DNA of 64,000 nt from JAFAGX01 sp035623335 (GCA_035623335.1 DASPTQ010000076.1:1-64000), one strand, 5' to 3'; shown: positions 52,159 through 61,206, counted from the stretch's first letter. The notes: generated by a model from the letters alone, not told the origin. Numbers and translations are program-made.

Positions 52159-52761
52159 ATGAGTCCCAACACGGTCATTGAATCTCGGCAGGAAATTCTC
52201 CGCGTGGCGGCACGATTGTTCCAGCAGCGGGGCTATCATGCGACCTCGATGAACGACGTGGCTGCCGCTCTCAAGCTGAGTAAGGGTGGTCTTTATCACC
52301 ACTTCCAGAGCAAGGACGAAATCCTGTTTGAGCTGATGAGTCACGCTCTCGACATTACTGAGCAACGAGTGCTCGACCCGGTGCGCGGCATTCAGGATCC
52401 GGAAGAACGCCTGCGGGCCCTGATCCGCTTACACGTCGATGTCGTGTTGAGTGTGCGGGACCGGGAGATCACGGTTTTGTTGCACGAGAATCATCCGCTG
52501 CCTCCTTCGCTGCGCCGCCAGATCAACGCTCGCAAGAAGGGCTACATCCATTTTCTCGAGAGACTCATTGCCGAGGTTCAACAGTCCAGGGGAGCCATCG
52601 AAGGAGTGAGCGCACGGGCTGCGACGTTTGCCTTGCTGGGCATGATTAACTGGCTCTATCAATGGTACAAGCAGGAAGGCACACTCAGCGCAGAACAGAT
52701 CGCCCGCGAGTACACCCAAATCTTCTTCGCCGGAGCGTTTCCTCAGTCCCAGCGGATGTGA
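52159..52761 (+). CDS. TetR/AcrR-family transcriptional regulator
   Basis: 200 residues from ATG 52159. The N-terminal DNA-binding domain has ILRVAARLFQQRGYHATSMN, then DVAAALKLSKGGLYHHFQSKDEIL, a textbook TetR helix-turn-helix. The C-terminal ligand domain resembles fatty-acid/acyl-CoA-type regulators (FadR/KstR2-like TetR_C). The longer open frame to 52048 begins before the promoter and is rejected. No target gene lies directly beside it; it is followed by tRNA-Arg on the other strand. A 14-bp palindrome of the kind TetR proteins bind lies at 57791-57804, but a link is speculative. Confidence 0.92.
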   Translation: MSPNTVIESRQEILRVAARLFQQRGYHATSMNDVAAALKLSKGGLYHHFQSKDEILFELMSHALDITEQRVLDPVRGIQDPEERLRALIRLHVDVVLSVRDREITVLLHENHPLPPSLRRQINARKKGYIHFLERLIAEVQQSRGAIEGVSARAATFALLGMINWLYQWYKQEGTLSAEQIAREYTQIFFAGAFPQSQRM

Positions 52762-52810
52762 CGCGCTCCCCTTCTCAAAAAGCTCCCAAGCTCTCACTGC
52801 GTGTGAGCGC

Positions 52811-52887
52811 TGGAGGGGCTGGCCAGAATCGAACTGGCGACCTAGCGGTTAGGAACCGCTTGCTCTATCCTGCTGAGCTACAGCCCC
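52811..52887 (-). tRNA. tRNA-Arg(CCT)
   Basis: Cloverleaf on the minus strand: acceptor GGGGCTG/CAGCCCC, D arm GCTC...GAGC, anticodon stem AGCGG/CCGCT with loop TTCCTAA (anticodon CCT), and T arm GCCAG-TTCGATT-CTGGC. The 3' CCA is encoded (52813-52811). The discriminator base is T, which is unusual for tRNA-Arg. A decayed integrase gene ends 17 nt upstream, as expected for an element that used this tRNA as target. Confidence 0.95.
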
Positions 52888-52904
52888 CTCAAAGAGTTAC
52901 GGAC

Positions 52905-53866
52905 TTATTGCACCACATCTGCACCACAAACATCAGCAAACCGCTTCTCAATCAAAAGCATGGCACTCTTCGTTTCCTCTGGCACCATATCGCTGTGTGG
53001 TGCTGAGGTGGGAGTGTCGCCCTAGAGCAAGGCCCTGCTCATGTGCTGTGGCCGTCATCTGCGTAAGCATGCCCGTGGGCTGTGGCCGGAATCCGTGCCC
53101 GGGGGATATTCGCCGCCTTCAGTATCGGTGTGATCACCCTTCGAGACAATTTATCAAGATTCAGTGCATCCCCCTTTCTGCTGCCTCGGAGCACTGGCCC
53201 TGAGGTGGATTGCCGTCAGCTTTGCAGAGTCCTCTCAGGATCACGCGCAATGGTTCGATCACAGGCACTGGTGCCTCCCTCGCTGCCGTCTTGGTCGGTC
53301 CAACATGCTTCCCGTACCGTGATCGCTGGATACACAGTCTGGCATCATTATAATCTCCCCATTCTAGACCCTTGATCTCCGATGGCAACCAGCGAAGTAG
53401 GACAAGCAGGACAGCGCACAGGTGCCCGTGCCTGTGTCGGAAGCACCTGCAGCCTTTTCTTAACCTGCTCCGCTGAGGTGCATGGCTTCAAGGGTTTCTT
53501 ATCCTTGCCCCGTGGGAGTTTGCCTTCCTTGAATGGATTCTCCCCTGGCAGATTGTACTGAGATTTTGCAGTCGAGAAGATCGCACTGCCAATCTGCTTC
53601 ACGTACCTGATGGTACGGTGCCTCACACCCTGATCACGTAACTTCGCCAGCAGTGCCGTTGCGTGGGATGGTTGTACCTCGCCTAGCTGTATCTTGCCCA
53701 GGTGCGGCAACAGGTGCCTATGCGACACCCCTCGATAGTTCTGCATCGTCGCTGGTGGCAGCTCCTTCTCACACCCTGGCAACCAGATCTCTTCAACGAA
53801 TGCCGTTACGGTCATGGCTTCGCATCCCGCGCCAGCTGGTTTGCTATGAGCCACCGGGCAGGGCAC
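52905..53866 (-). pseudogene. Tyrosine recombinase (integrase) pseudogene
   Basis: Pieces in different frames rebuild a phage-type integrase. The SAM-like N-terminal domain is at 53866-53400 (VTAFVEEIWLPGCEKELPPA, NYRGVSHRHLLPHLGKIQLG). The start of the catalytic domain is PSEIKGLEWGDYNDARL, then PTKTAAREAPVPVIEPL (53388-53161). The C-terminal part is NLDKLSRRVITPILKAANIP, the RHSHLSTTQRYG box, and VPEETKSAMLLIEKRFADV, ending TAA at 52905. The first catalytic Arg appears lost (LLRWLPSE) and at least three frameshifts break it, so it is inactive. It lies 17 nt from tRNA-Arg, the probable integration site. Confidence 0.85.
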
Positions 53867-54494
53867 TCCTTACCTTTTTTCACGGCGGCCAATGCGGTAC
53901 AAGGTATGAGTGTTACTCGTATCCCGCACGAAGTGCTGGTATGCCACTGCAACCACTGCCCTATGTCCTGCAGCCTACGCTCCGCCACCTGGACACGCCC
54001 CCAGATGGCGCACTTTGGCGCTTGGCTTCAAATTTGTCAGTATTGACAATCACCACAGTAGCTTTGCAAGAACTTAGTGTGGAATGGGATCCTGCCAGGA
54101 TTACCCAACTTGTGGAAGAACTAAAGCGCGCTTTCGATTAGCTACCAGGAACAAGACATCCGACCCGGGGCGCACCGATTCACATCAGCCGCCCGACGTT
54201 TGAGTAGAACAAATCCTTTGTCGGATCGTCGGCGTGAAATCTAGTTGGTAATCTTTTGGGTCGGACCGCGCCCGAGATTCATTTGTTGAATCATGGATGT
54301 GAGGTTGGCGACAAGGCTGGTGAGCTCTCACTGGCTGGTCATTAGCAGGTCGAGGCGCTGACGGCGCAGGTGCTGGCCTTTCGCGACTGACGTGCGTACG
54401 GCTCTTACGGTAGCAGCTGCGGGGGATTTTGGCGATATAACGGGATCGCTAACTGCAATATGTCGTAGCCAAGCGTCAAGATCTCCAGGCAAGA
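53867..54494. other. Accessory region, unresolved
   Basis: Short open frames on both strands give no recognisable domain. The end of the plus frame (53653-54141), ending WDPARITQLVEELKRAFD, looks protein-like but its upstream part overlaps the integrase antisense. Probably decayed element DNA. Confidence 0.35.
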
Positions 54495-54794
54495 TCACGC
54501 CAAGCCCACTAGCCTGCAGGCGTGCCGCTCGCTCATCTCGTACTCCATCTCCGCGTAGCTCACGGCGGCCCGAAGTCCCGCAGGCTCTAAGAGTTTCAGC
54601 TTCCGGTTTTCGTCCTCCAGTTGCCGCAGCTTCTTTACCTCCGCACTTTCCATCCCTGCGTACTTCGCTTTCCAGCGATAGTACGTCTGCGCGCTTATCC
54701 CGTGCTGCCGACATAGCTCGCCGGTCGCCAATCCTGCCTCCCCTTGCTTCAGGATCGCGATGATCTGCTCTTCGCTGTGTCGTGGACCCTTCAC
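54495..54794 (-). pseudogene. IS3-family transposase OrfA remnant
   Basis: 99 residues open with the HTH_Tnp_1 signature: RHSEEQIIAILKQGEAGLAT, GELCRQHGISAQTYYRWKAK and YAGMESAEVKKLRQLEDENR, including the leucine-zipper start. The sequence then jumps directly into what looks like the beginning of OrfB (MSERHACRLVGLA) and stops. The middle of the element, the frameshift window and the DDE domain are deleted. A GTGGTCCAGTTTTCTGGGGC near 54882-54901 could be the element's end, by likeness to IS3-type termini. Confidence 0.8.
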
Positions 54795-55191
54795 TCGGCT
54801 TCTCCTTTCCAGCTCAGCATGTCACCTCAGCCTTCCCTACTTCCGTGACAAGTCTGGCTCGGAAGAACTCCGATGCTAGGTGGTCCAGTTTTCTGGGGCT
54901 ACGTCACTATCGCGCGTCAGTTGGTATTTCGTGCGGGTCAACGTACTCCAACACCCTTGTTCTGCGATCACCAGTCCATCCCAACCCCGTGTGCCATATC
55001 GCGTCTCCATATGTGGTTAACTATATAGCCAGGCAATGTGCTTGGAGTTGCGTGTCGGGGAGCTAGGACGCTCGCCTTGGCGATCACCCAAAACCAAGAG
55101 TTGCTTGGGGAAGGGGAGATCGTCGAACGCCAAATCTCCCGGATGCATGGCGCGAGAAATATCCAAAGAGATTCTGCACTGCTACTTGGCT
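54795..55191. other. Intergenic region after the IS3 remnant
   Basis: No gene is recognised. It may include the outer end of the IS3 remnant (to about 54901). The rest separates it from the end of the arylsulfotransferase gene. Confidence 0.35.
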
Positions 55192-56742
55192 TTAATACTT
55201 CCACGTAACCCCGGGATAGAGACTCGGAATCCTATATGCCCGATAAGCATTGAGAGTGCCAATGTCCATTTTCCAAACTACCTGCGGAGACGATGCCGGG
55301 GTAACCTCCTGCACCTCCGATATGACGCCTTGACCCGGCGGTACGAGCGGGGCACACAAATCGAACTCGATGTTACCATTTCCAAGTTGGTTGAGGCTCC
55401 CTCCCCAGAAAGAGAAGAACCCGGGAAGATCCTGCCATTGGAGAGTTGCGGTGCGAGTACTCTCGTCAAGTTGGAACAATGTCGCGCGGGAGTAGCAAGC
55501 TGTCGCCAGATTCTGGTTGCAAGACGTACCATCGGCATTTTCGCGCAGGTTGCCATTGTCCCACACACCCAATACATCCTGAGATCCACTAGGCTGACTG
55601 ATTAGAGTGGGGAAATGTTGGAAATAAAACCATTGCGCAGGGTCTCCCCCGCGCAGGCTGAAATCGCCACCGTTCCCCAAACGCCAAAGCACGTTGCCAG
55701 TGCCCGCCCCATCGGCGTAATCGATTTTCAAGATCCACGCCTGATTTCTCATGGACAGCAATAGATTCCCGTCTGAGGCGGAGTAAATGACGGCATTGCT
55801 ATGCGTCCAGTCCGGTAACCCATTCAGATGCCGGTTGACGTTTAGATGGTCGAACGCAGACCATGTCCACACCGGATTGAAGTTCTGGTCAACATCAACA
55901 AGTGCGTCTCCCACGACGACGGTAGCCCCCGGATAGCCTGGCAAATTTGTAAAAGACTGGTTGACGCTGGTCAGCACAATCCAATGGCCGTTATCGAGCG
56001 GCAAAAAGTCGTGGTGAAAGCCTTGCCCTACCAGATTAAACCCTGCGCTGTGCAAAGCTGTATTCAACTGTGCCGCGCTCAATTCACGAATCGTGTTTCC
56101 AGCCAGATCCACCTCCCGCAACCAGGAGGTTTTGGCGGTGGCATTGCTCATCAGCAGCACGATATGTCCGTTGGGAAGTAACTTCATCATGGTGGGGACA
56201 TCGCCTTGGGACAAGCCGACATCGTAATACCAGATTGGATTTGCGTCCCGATCCGTGAACAGTGCCCGCAACATGTTGCTGGGTCCGGGTTTGACGCCGA
56301 TCAAGGAAAGCATTTCGATGCCCGGGTTTTCCATCGAACTCAGAGATGGATTTGGACGCGTGATCGTCAATTTCGGAGGCGGAGAGGGCAGCGCGCCCGT
56401 GCTGAACGTATGATCTTCGTCAGTCCAGGATGTCTCTCCCTTAAGCTGAGCCCGCATATGATAAGTCGAATTCGCCTTCATCCCTGCCACGAGGATGTTG
56501 ATGGCTCCCCCAGCCGACAACGGATACGTGGCGGTTTGCCGGCCGTATCTCGTGTCCGTTCCAAACTCCACCGTTGCTTGACCGGCTGAGCTAGCAGTGA
56601 TGGAATATTGCGCCACCAATGGATTCTTCGTAGCAATAACCGATGTCTTAGGAGGCCCCCCCATTCCGCCGCAACTTTCCAGGAGGTTGCAAAGCATTAC
56701 CAGTGAGGTTGCATAAAACGCCTTCGACAAAATCTTTCTCAT
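55192..56742 (-). CDS. Arylsulfotransferase (ASST) family lipoprotein
   Basis: 516 residues. The signal peptide ends in LLESCGG, a lipobox. An Ig-like/fibronectin-type lead (about 35-115, ATVEFGTDTRYGR, TYHMRAQLKGETSW) precedes a beta-propeller domain. It carries ANPIWYYDVG, MMKLLPNGHIVLLMSN, GQGFHHDFLPLDNGHWIVLT (His pair), DVDQNFNPVWTWSAFDHLN, DWTHSNAVIYSASDGNLLLS and YFQHFPTLI, the motifs of PF05935. ASST moves sulfate between aryl compounds without PAPS, outside the cytoplasm. The ATG has GAGGG upstream. It sits among mobile-element remains but appears intact. Confidence 0.87.
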   Translation of the reverse strand: MRKILSKAFYATSLVMLCNLLESCGGMGGPPKTSVIATKNPLVAQYSITASSAGQATVEFGTDTRYGRQTATYPLSAGGAINILVAGMKANSTYHMRAQLKGETSWTDEDHTFSTGALPSPPPKLTITRPNPSLSSMENPGIEMLSLIGVKPGPSNMLRALFTDRDANPIWYYDVGLSQGDVPTMMKLLPNGHIVLLMSNATAKTSWLREVDLAGNTIRELSAAQLNTALHSAGFNLVGQGFHHDFLPLDNGHWIVLTSVNQSFTNLPGYPGATVVVGDALVDVDQNFNPVWTWSAFDHLNVNRHLNGLPDWTHSNAVIYSASDGNLLLSMRNQAWILKIDYADGAGTGNVLWRLGNGGDFSLRGGDPAQWFYFQHFPTLISQPSGSQDVLGVWDNGNLRENADGTSCNQNLATACYSRATLFQLDESTRTATLQWQDLPGFFSFWGGSLNQLGNGNIEFDLCAPLVPPGQGVISEVQEVTPASSPQVVWKMDIGTLNAYRAYRIPSLYPGVTWKY

Positions 56743-56974
56743 TATTGAAGCCCTCGTTTTGAGAAGTAAGCTGGAACTCCTTTTTTACCGAAAAAACGGC
56801 CACCATTGTACCTCAGTTTCCGCTTGGGTGAGTAGGCCGGCGGAGTTGCCCCACCGGGCCGAGTCGGCCCAGGGAGTTTCACCCCGAGCCGAACCTGCTA
56901 CGGGTTCCTTGTGCCGGTCTCGCTCGAACAGTTCTCTCACGTTCTTCACGTCGGCTGTCAGTCGGATTGAGGAT

Positions 56975-57733
56975 TTAAAGGGGAATTCTATCGATCACCA
57001 AGTTTTCCCACACGCTGTTGATCCGGACCACTCCGATGTTCGGCGCAAAGTAATCGATCTCGTGAGGGCAGGCCTCGACGGTTGGATCGCTGATTTCCTG
57101 CTGATTGCATCCTTCGAACTGGTCTAGGACTAAAGCTCGACCGGAATAAACCGGCGTTGAGACATTTTCCCACCTGATCTTAGACGTCCAGGGCCCTGCA
57201 TACGCTTGGAATGGTCCTTCGGTAAATGGTCCATAAGATAGCGCAGTGTAGAAGCGATAATGTACGGTTTCTGAAAGAGTTTGGCCAACGAGAGATGGTG
57301 AGGCTACGGCGAGATACCCATGATTGCACGTGGGGGCGCTTACGACCTCAGTGTAGTTCGAGATTCCGAGAATTGGAATGGAGTTCAAGGAATCGAAGGC
57401 CAAGGCAGACCATGAATCATCGGCGTTGCGTTGGATCACCCATGTTGAACTAGCGTTGTAACCGGGATTCCAATACGCGAGAAGATTGTTTTTCCAAACC
57501 CTGCAGAACATTAGTTCGCCCTTGTACTGTCCAACTTGTGAAGTGGGAGTACATTCGAAATGTGTGAGTAGTCCGTTTGTCGTGTCGCGCATGTCGTATC
57601 GCTGATGAACATAAGGAAAGTACGATGGACCATTCTGAACCGTCGAATGGATTACCGAGCAGCCGCTGCATCCGATTGTTGACATCGTGGCCGCAAGCAA
57701 GAACAGAATGAGCGCAGTCAGCAGTCTGGCCAT
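56975..57733 (-). CDS. Hypothetical lipoprotein with Cys-Ser-Gly-Cys start
   Basis: 252 residues from ATG 57733. A signal peptide (MARLLTALILFLLAATMSTI) leads to GCSGCSVIHS, a lipobox with a second Cys; the same GCSGC phrase opens the phosphoesterase at 949-2430. The rest is beta-rich with many Tyr/Trp/Asn and four to five further Cys (FECTPTSQ, APTCNHGY, FEGCNQQE, EACPHEID), which may form disulfides. I do not recognise a domain. The reading frame runs on upstream to 58495, but that part is antisense to the group II intron remnant and is not a gene. An AGAGAAG is the only ribosome-like site. Confidence 0.7.
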   Translation of the reverse strand: MARLLTALILFLLAATMSTIGCSGCSVIHSTVQNGPSYFPYVHQRYDMRDTTNGLLTHFECTPTSQVGQYKGELMFCRVWKNNLLAYWNPGYNASSTWVIQRNADDSWSALAFDSLNSIPILGISNYTEVVSAPTCNHGYLAVASPSLVGQTLSETVHYRFYTALSYGPFTEGPFQAYAGPWTSKIRWENVSTPVYSGRALVLDQFEGCNQQEISDPTVEACPHEIDYFAPNIGVVRINSVWENLVIDRIPL

Positions 57734-57790
57734 TAAGATGTCTTCTCTAGTTAAGGTCCCGAGCGGGTTACCGCTTGAGAAAGGGTCCCC

Positions 57791-57804
57791 ACCTACCGGT
57801 AGGT
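57791..57804. promoter_or_regulatory. 14-bp perfect palindrome (possible TetR-type operator)
   Basis: ACCTACCGGTAGGT reads the same on both strands and lies 58 nt before the lipoprotein start. Its ACC-n-ACCGGT-n-GGT form resembles operators of TetR-family repressors. Confidence 0.45.
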
Positions 57805-57970
57805 CCGGTTTCGCAGTGTACTCCCGAGTCACGAAAACTTCCAACAGGAGAAGGCTGTTCCCGGGATCGAAAGAGAGAGGGCGTTGCTCGCGCGAGTACA
57901 TGCTGGCAATGAGGGCAGATTCAGGCAGGAGTGGAAGGGAGTTCTTTGTTTCGATAGCGACAGAAAAGAA

Positions 57971-58000
57971 TGGTCGGGGAGAGAGGATTTGAATCTCCGC
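57971..58000 (-). other. tRNA 3'-end fragment (possible att remnant)
   Basis: On the minus strand: GGAGATTCAAATCCTCTC, then TCCCCGA and CCA. This reads as the T arm, acceptor 3' strand, and CCA of a tRNA, but no 5' half with the matching TCGGGGA is found upstream. The T stem is damaged on one side. Such orphan 3' ends are left by elements that integrate into tRNA genes. Confidence 0.5.
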
Positions 58001-58329
58001 CCCCCCCGGTCCCGAATTCAAAGAGCGCAATAAGAGCGCAATAAAAAGGAATGAGCAGATGTAGTGGTAAGTTGCATGTACGCAATGGGCTGCGTCGATT
58101 TTCTCCCAAAGTGAGTCGGCCCTCGTAGCAGGCGTTCGCAGCCGGTTGCAGTCGCATAGATGACCGCTCCTGTGCATTCCGCGCAAACAAAAACAATCGA
58201 GATGGAAATTAAAAGAACTAGGAGTGCAACCAGTGCGGATTTCCACCACTGTCCAAGACACCTCATACCAGCAACTTGGACACTTGCTTGACCTGCAACG
58301 GCTGAAGCGCCATACGGAGTCAGCAACCT

Positions 58330-58912
58330 TAAGGCTTTCCGCGCCCAAGTGGTCACGTACGCAGACGATTTCGTAATTCTTAGTCGCGGATAAGCGGTGG
58401 AGGCGCGGGATTTCTTGGCTCGGTCTTACTCTGAACGAAGCGAAGACTAGCATCAAGGCAGCGCGTGCAGAGAGCTTTAATTTTCTGGGGTACACGTTCG
58501 GACCACATCGCCATAAACCGGATGGTCATTGGTATCTGGGCGCCAGCCCATCGAAGAAGAGTCGACAGCGTGTTAAACAGAAAGTGTGAGACCTACTGAT
58601 ACCCGGAAACGTCGGAACGTGGCCGGAAGTCCGTGACCGTCTCAACCAGATCTTGCGAGGCTGGTCCACCTATTTCTCCTACGGGTCCCGCGTCACCGCC
58701 TATCGGGAAGTCAACAATTACGTCGCTGAGCGTGTACGGTACTTCCTCAAACGCCGCCAGAAAGTGCAGTCGCGTGGCACAGAATGCTTTGGCCGCGACC
58801 GTGTGCACGGCGAGCTCGGTGTTTCGACTGGGCCCGCCTAACCGGCCCGCCTAAGCCTTCGTGGTGAAGTCCATCGGAAAGCCGGATGCTCGAAATGAGC
58901 CTGTCCGGTTTG
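58330..58912 (+). mobile_element. Group II intron remnant (reverse transcriptase C-terminus and domain V)
   Basis: Across frames the plus strand encodes the later part of a group II intron reverse transcriptase/maturase. AFRAQVVTYADDFVILSRG contains the catalytic YADD (58358-58369); then a TAA; then LTLNEAKTSIKAARAESFNF, LGYTFGPHRHKPDGHWYLGA and SPSKKSRQRVKQKV; a TGA; then VRDRLNQILRGWSTYFSYGS, YREVNNYVAERVRYFLKRRQ and GELGV. After the protein, 58880-58912 reads as intron domain V (AGCCGGATGC-tcgaaatga-GCCTGTCCGGTT). The 5' two thirds (fingers, ribozyme domains I-III) are gone. It is inactive. Confidence 0.82.
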
Positions 58913-59324
58913 ATGAGCGGGGACCAGAAACGGGACAACGGTCTAGTGTTAGCACCCCGCGCTCGTCCTCGACTCTACACAGTCCTCGAGGCGACAATAT
59001 CAAAGAGTTTCAACAGGTGTCGAAAGGACAGGTCGGGCACAAAGCACTAGCCAACCATCTGCGGGATCGACTCCGCCGACAGCACTTGACGTGTCACAAT
59101 TGCGAAAAATTCTGTGGACTCATCGGTGAAAGCGTCGCTCATCATCAAACTTTACTGCCACCGTTTGCAATTACCGGTGGCCTTGCACATCCCGTTGCGA
59201 TGTGTGTCCTTGACTGCCATCTAGACACAGCTTAGATTGCTGAGGTTGTTAGGTTTTACCCTCCAAACACAACGATCGCCAGCCAATTCGAACTGTCGCT
59301 CACCAGACTGAAGAATTCCCAGGC
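58913..59324. other. Region after the intron remnant, unresolved
   Basis: The open plus frame to 59235 contains a protein-like stretch (QVGHKALANHLRDRLRRQHL, then CHNCEKFCGLI with three Cys) but no start or family I recognise. It may be a decayed gene. Confidence 0.3.
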
Positions 59325-59939
59325 CTACTTGAACCAGTGATACCCGACACTGAGCTGGATGCCATTGAACTCGGGATTGCGCACGCCCAGGTTGGCATTG
59401 GAGATGTGCGACCAGCGGCAGGCCACATCCAGAGATTGGTGTTTCTTGGTGGACACTTCGATGCCACCACCTGCTTTGGCCGTGAAGTTAAACCACGAAG
59501 TTTTGCCTGGAGGTAAATTCGAATTGCTGATTAGCGCGCCTCCCGCCAGCTCGATAAAGGGCGCCAGAGGCCCGCGATGGTGACTTGAGTTCCAGCGCAA
59601 AACGATCGGCTCGAAGCCACCGCCGAAGATATGCCCGGGCCTGGACTGGACAACAACGGGAAGCAGATTGAAGCCGTACTCTAGTCCACCCCGCCGCCAA
59701 CCGGAACCGGCATCAGCTACGATCACCCAGCCAAAGAAGACTCCGGTCGACCAAACTTGCGCTTCGGCGAAGGAATCGGTGTTCTCCTCCCCGGTCGCAC
59801 CTGCGATCCATGCGCTAAGGTCGAGCCGCCCACGGTCGCTCGCTCGAGACGGATCCGTCTGGGCCTGTGCGCGGTGCGCCAACAGGAGAGACAGTCCGAA
59901 AAGCAGTGGTGCAGCGCGAAGTCGAGCGACCCTGGTCAT
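59325..59939 (-). CDS. PagL-like lipid A 3-O-deacylase (acyloxyacyl hydrolase family)
   Basis: 204 residues from ATG 59939, which gives a good signal peptide (LLFGLSLLLAHRAQAQ). The mature part is an eight-strand outer-membrane barrel pattern. Near the end it reads RWSHISNANLGVRNPEFNGI, then LSVGYHWFK; this keeps the His-x-Ser pair and a downstream Glu as in the PagL catalytic triad, and ends in an aromatic residue plus Lys. It should remove an acyl chain from lipid A at the cell surface. The nearest neighbours are unrelated. The ribosome site is weak and earlier starts up to 60056 are possible. Confidence 0.78.
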   Translation of the reverse strand: MTRVARLRAAPLLFGLSLLLAHRAQAQTDPSRASDRGRLDLSAWIAGATGEENTDSFAEAQVWSTGVFFGWVIVADAGSGWRRGGLEYGFNLLPVVVQSRPGHIFGGGFEPIVLRWNSSHHRGPLAPFIELAGGALISNSNLPPGKTSWFNFTAKAGGGIEVSTKKHQSLDVACRWSHISNANLGVRNPEFNGIQLSVGYHWFK

Positions 59940-60693
59940 CCCGTCAGCTGTTTTCCCAGGGTGTGTCGCTCCCGCCAACGATGAAGGTATGGCAGTCGGA
60001 AACCCGGAGACCTCGAGAAGTCCCCGAATGTTGCTCTCTCCGAGGACCTGGCTCAAGGGGAGTTATTGACGTCGGGTCTTCTAAGGAGAAATTGAGCGAT
60101 TCCGAGCCAAGCGCCTGCAGAAACAGAATGCGGACTAAGAGGAGGTAAATCGAACACATGCCGGCATCGACAGGAAAGCCACATCATACCAGAAGCGTTT
60201 ACCCCAGATTTCCGCCTGGTTTCGTTCGCGTTCGCAGCCCGAACAGGGCAACCATCCGGCTCGGCCGGTTCCGACCACACAAAACTACGAGGGTTGACGA
60301 GGGCTAGAAGGCTCACCTCAGCTTGGCTCTACCCTTGAGGATGAGCTAGCAATCCGAGAGGAATACGAAACAACTGGGGATGGGATCAATCTGGCAGTCG
60401 TTGCGCAATGCTGTTGCAGCATTGGCTCGAAATCCGGGAACGAAGGGTTACCAGATTAGTCCCAGCGAGCGCAAGGTGCTCACGACGATCATCAGACTGA
60501 TCATCCCCATCGCGACACAGTCGCCCACACAGTCAAATGCCCCGCGTATTGGTTGCTCGCTTCTCAGGTTTACCAACACTCCACCAGAGTGCCTGCTGCA
60601 GCGGGACTCGACAATAGCTCGTTTGTGGAGATTGATCGCCTATCGGTGGTATTGGTATTGCGCTCGTAAGCGTTCTTCGGATGAACAGGTTAC
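59940..60693. other. Intergenic region, no clear gene
   Basis: An open plus frame at 60380-60697 (105 codons) begins with a basic helical-looking segment but has no recognisable domain, and its end overlaps the DUF2127 gene. I see no tRNA, repeat or convincing promoter. Confidence 0.35.
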
Positions 60694-61206
60694 TTAGGTG
60701 CCTTGCGGAATCCGGTGCAGGCTCCTGCCAGTCCAGAGCAAGTAGGCCATATACAGCACGATGGCCAGGTTTACGATGAGGACGGTAACGTGAAACGGAG
60801 TTTGCCGATCGATGATCTTATAGATCTCAAAGGGAAGATACAGGGAACCGGAGACGAGGGCAATCCATTGTGCCCAAGCCCGCGCGTACCATAGCCCATA
60901 CGCCTCCACAAAACGGAGAACAGCATAGGCCAGCGCGGCCGCGGCCACGGCCCAGAGTTTGGCACTGGTCAGTGTGTCGGCCCAGTCCAAGAAAGCCTGA
61001 GCGAAATGACGGTCCGGACTAATATGCAGCAGGCGGAGCAAACCGTCGGCCACGTCCCAAGGGTCCTTTTGCATCAGGAAGAGCACACCGACGCCCGCAA
61101 GCAACACGATGAGCCCCTTGGTCAGCTCAAACGACGCGATACCGCGCAGCACCTGAAGGTTGGGATCGTGCTCGTGCGGTCCAAGTTCTAAGTTGCTGTC
61201 GAGCAT
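60694..61206 (-). CDS. DUF2127 family membrane protein
   Basis: 170 residues with four hydrophobic segments. The family pattern is RGIASFELTKGLIVLLAGVG at the N-terminus, LRFVEAYGLWYARAWAQWIA in the middle and PFEIYKIIDRQTPFHVTVLI near the end, as in PF09900. Function unknown. The ATG at 61206 has no strong ribosome site. It is a single gene on the minus strand, 126 nt after the DHH phosphoesterase gene, so they may share a transcript. Confidence 0.83.
   Translation of the reverse strand: MLDSNLELGPHEHDPNLQVLRGIASFELTKGLIVLLAGVGVLFLMQKDPWDVADGLLRLLHISPDRHFAQAFLDWADTLTSAKLWAVAAAALAYAVLRFVEAYGLWYARAWAQWIALVSGSLYLPFEIYKIIDRQTPFHVTVLIVNLAIVLYMAYLLWTGRSLHRIPQGT

Larger units (their letters stand above)
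57734..58329. other. Intergenic region with a palindrome and tRNA fragment
   Basis: No gene. Two notable sites are listed separately: a 14-bp palindrome at 57791-57804 and a tRNA 3'-end fragment at 57971-58000. The rest shows nothing recognisable. Confidence 0.4.

Noticed and set aside
52662..53006. Plus-strand frame containing NRTGDLAVRNRLLYPAEL
   Set aside because: That phrase is the well-known translation of an antisense tRNA gene; here it covers tRNA-Arg.
57734..58495. N-terminal extension of the lipoprotein frame (254 codons) on the minus strand
   Set aside because: It is antisense to the group II intron remnant and to a tRNA fragment. The signal peptide and lipobox start only at 57733.
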